Translations under genes and position numbers: made by a program
Part shown: positions 22,270-22,707 of the stretch, piece after piece
Layout of the letters: the number at the start of each line of letters is the position of its first letter
Numbering within the stretch: the first letter of the stretch is position 1
Notes under the pieces: generated by a model
The model's input: the letters and a program-made list of their open reading frames with translations, nothing else
Told to the model about the DNA's origin: nothing
Database searches by the model: none
Source of the DNA: CAYRNC01 sp964425645
GTDB taxonomy: Bacteria; Bacillota; Clostridia; Peptostreptococcales; Anaerovoracaceae
Assembly (NCBI GenBank): GCA_964425645.1
Contig: CAYRNC010000018.1
Location: 1 to 22,707, forward strand
Reading direction: 5' to 3'
DNA length: 22,707 bases

Positions 22270-22707
22270 TTAAAAGAATATCCCTCCAAGCAAGCGATAT
22301 AAAAAAAAGACGGAGGGCGACAAGATTTTTTCCGACAGATTCAGCAGGATGAGGACCATGAGAATTAAAAATCCTTTATCATAAATTCTATAGTAAAATC
22401 CGGTATTTCGCAGGTTAAATATCTGAGTTATCACATTAAAACCGTCTAATGGAGGTATAGGAAGCAGGTTGAACACGAGAAGTACTATATTGATAAGCAC
22501 CACATGAATAAGGATATCGGTTATTATGGATCCTGCCTCAGAAACCATGAACATAGGTGCAAGCTCATACAAAAGCCGCAAAAACCCGAAAAATAGAAAA
22601 GCCAGTATCAAGTTCATTGTTACTCCCGCCAAGGCTACAAACAATTCATTAAGTCTGGGCCTCCGAAAGTTTGACGGATTGATCATAACAGGCCTACCCC
22701 ATCCAAA
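22270..22707 (-). CDS. Site-2 protease family (M50) membrane metallopeptidase, N-terminus outside window
   Basis: The frame is open to the right edge, so the gene begins outside; the ATG at 22686 is internal because family residues precede it (FGWGRPV, then MINPSNFRRPR). The visible 145 residues have the M50 GW.RPV.INP.NF..PR segment, the ALAGVTMNLILA helix and the second metal-site motif NLLPIPPLDG, whose Asp is the third zinc ligand. The HExxH helix must lie in the missing part. Members of this short group (YwhC-like) are membrane-embedded proteases of unknown substrate. The gene lies upstream of clpB on the same strand; the CIRCE element starts 13 bases past its stop. No terminator is visible in between, so some read-through into clpB is possible. 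Confidence 0.9.
   Translation of the reverse strand, partial: FGWGRPVMINPSNFRRPRLNELFVALAGVTMNLILAFLFFGFLRLLYELAPMFMVSEAGSIITDILIHVVLINIVLLVFNLLPIPPLDGFNVITQIFNLRNTGFYYRIYDKGFLILMVLILLNLSEKILSPSVFFLYRLLGGIFF

Noticed and set aside
1..22707. CRISPR arrays, tRNA/rRNA genes, T-box or riboswitch leaders, insertion sequences, phage genes.
   Set aside because: I looked for repeated spacer patterns, clover-leaf ends, leader structures, transposase motifs and terminal repeats and saw none; a weak RNA could still be missed by eye.

Overview
The window looks like chromosomal DNA of a low-GC, Gram-positive, anaerobic spore former of the class Clostridia. This rests on the gene content: a spore-type GH18 hydrolase, two cysteine-rich proteins behind sigma-K-like promoters, a two-lobed P-loop ATPase of a family I associate with spore formers, a FeoB-type iron permease, and the pepF / NAD kinase / RluA-family order also known around B. 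subtilis yjbG-yjbN-yjbO. Strong AGGAGG-type ribosome sites fit too. I cannot name the genus. I see no rRNA, tRNA, CRISPR array, insertion sequence or phage gene, and no gene-free stretch over 300 bases.

Layout. 1-1064 is the 3' end of a FeoB-type permease gene. 1130-2818 is a secreted GH18 hydrolase with its own promoter; it converges on a small Smr-domain protein (2826-3167). 3276-4259 is a cysteine-rich protein with an internally duplicated module and a sigma-K-like promoter. 4299-6092 (minus) is one unbroken frame joining a RarD/EamA permease to a metallo-beta-lactamase-fold hydrolase, with ribosome binding sites kept at the junction. 6226-6558 (minus) is a small Cys/Gly-rich membrane protein, again behind a sigma-K-like promoter. 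6643-10175 (minus) is the operon pepF, NAD kinase, RluA-family pseudouridine synthase. Divergent from it, 10372-11834 holds glutamate racemase and an unknown acidic protein.

The most interesting block is 11841-16421 (minus), four tightly packed genes behind a good sigma-A promoter. In transcription order they are an ornithine/alanine-racemase-type PLP enzyme, an ATP-grasp ligase of the D-aspartate ligase (AslFm) type, an aspartate/glutamate racemase, and a MurE-like ligase without the diaminopimelate-selecting DNPR motif. Together they can be read as one module that makes D-aspartate and possibly a D-diamino acid and builds both into a muropeptide or another peptide. Function is inferred from families and context only.

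The right part holds a two-lobed P-loop ATPase (16507-17607), a DUF975 membrane protein (17670-18323), a divergent aroB-like gene (18458-19528) with changes at conserved active-site positions, a 24-base perfect palindrome serving as terminator, clpB (19559-22147) with a CIRCE operator upstream, and the 3' part of a site-2 protease gene cut by the window edge.
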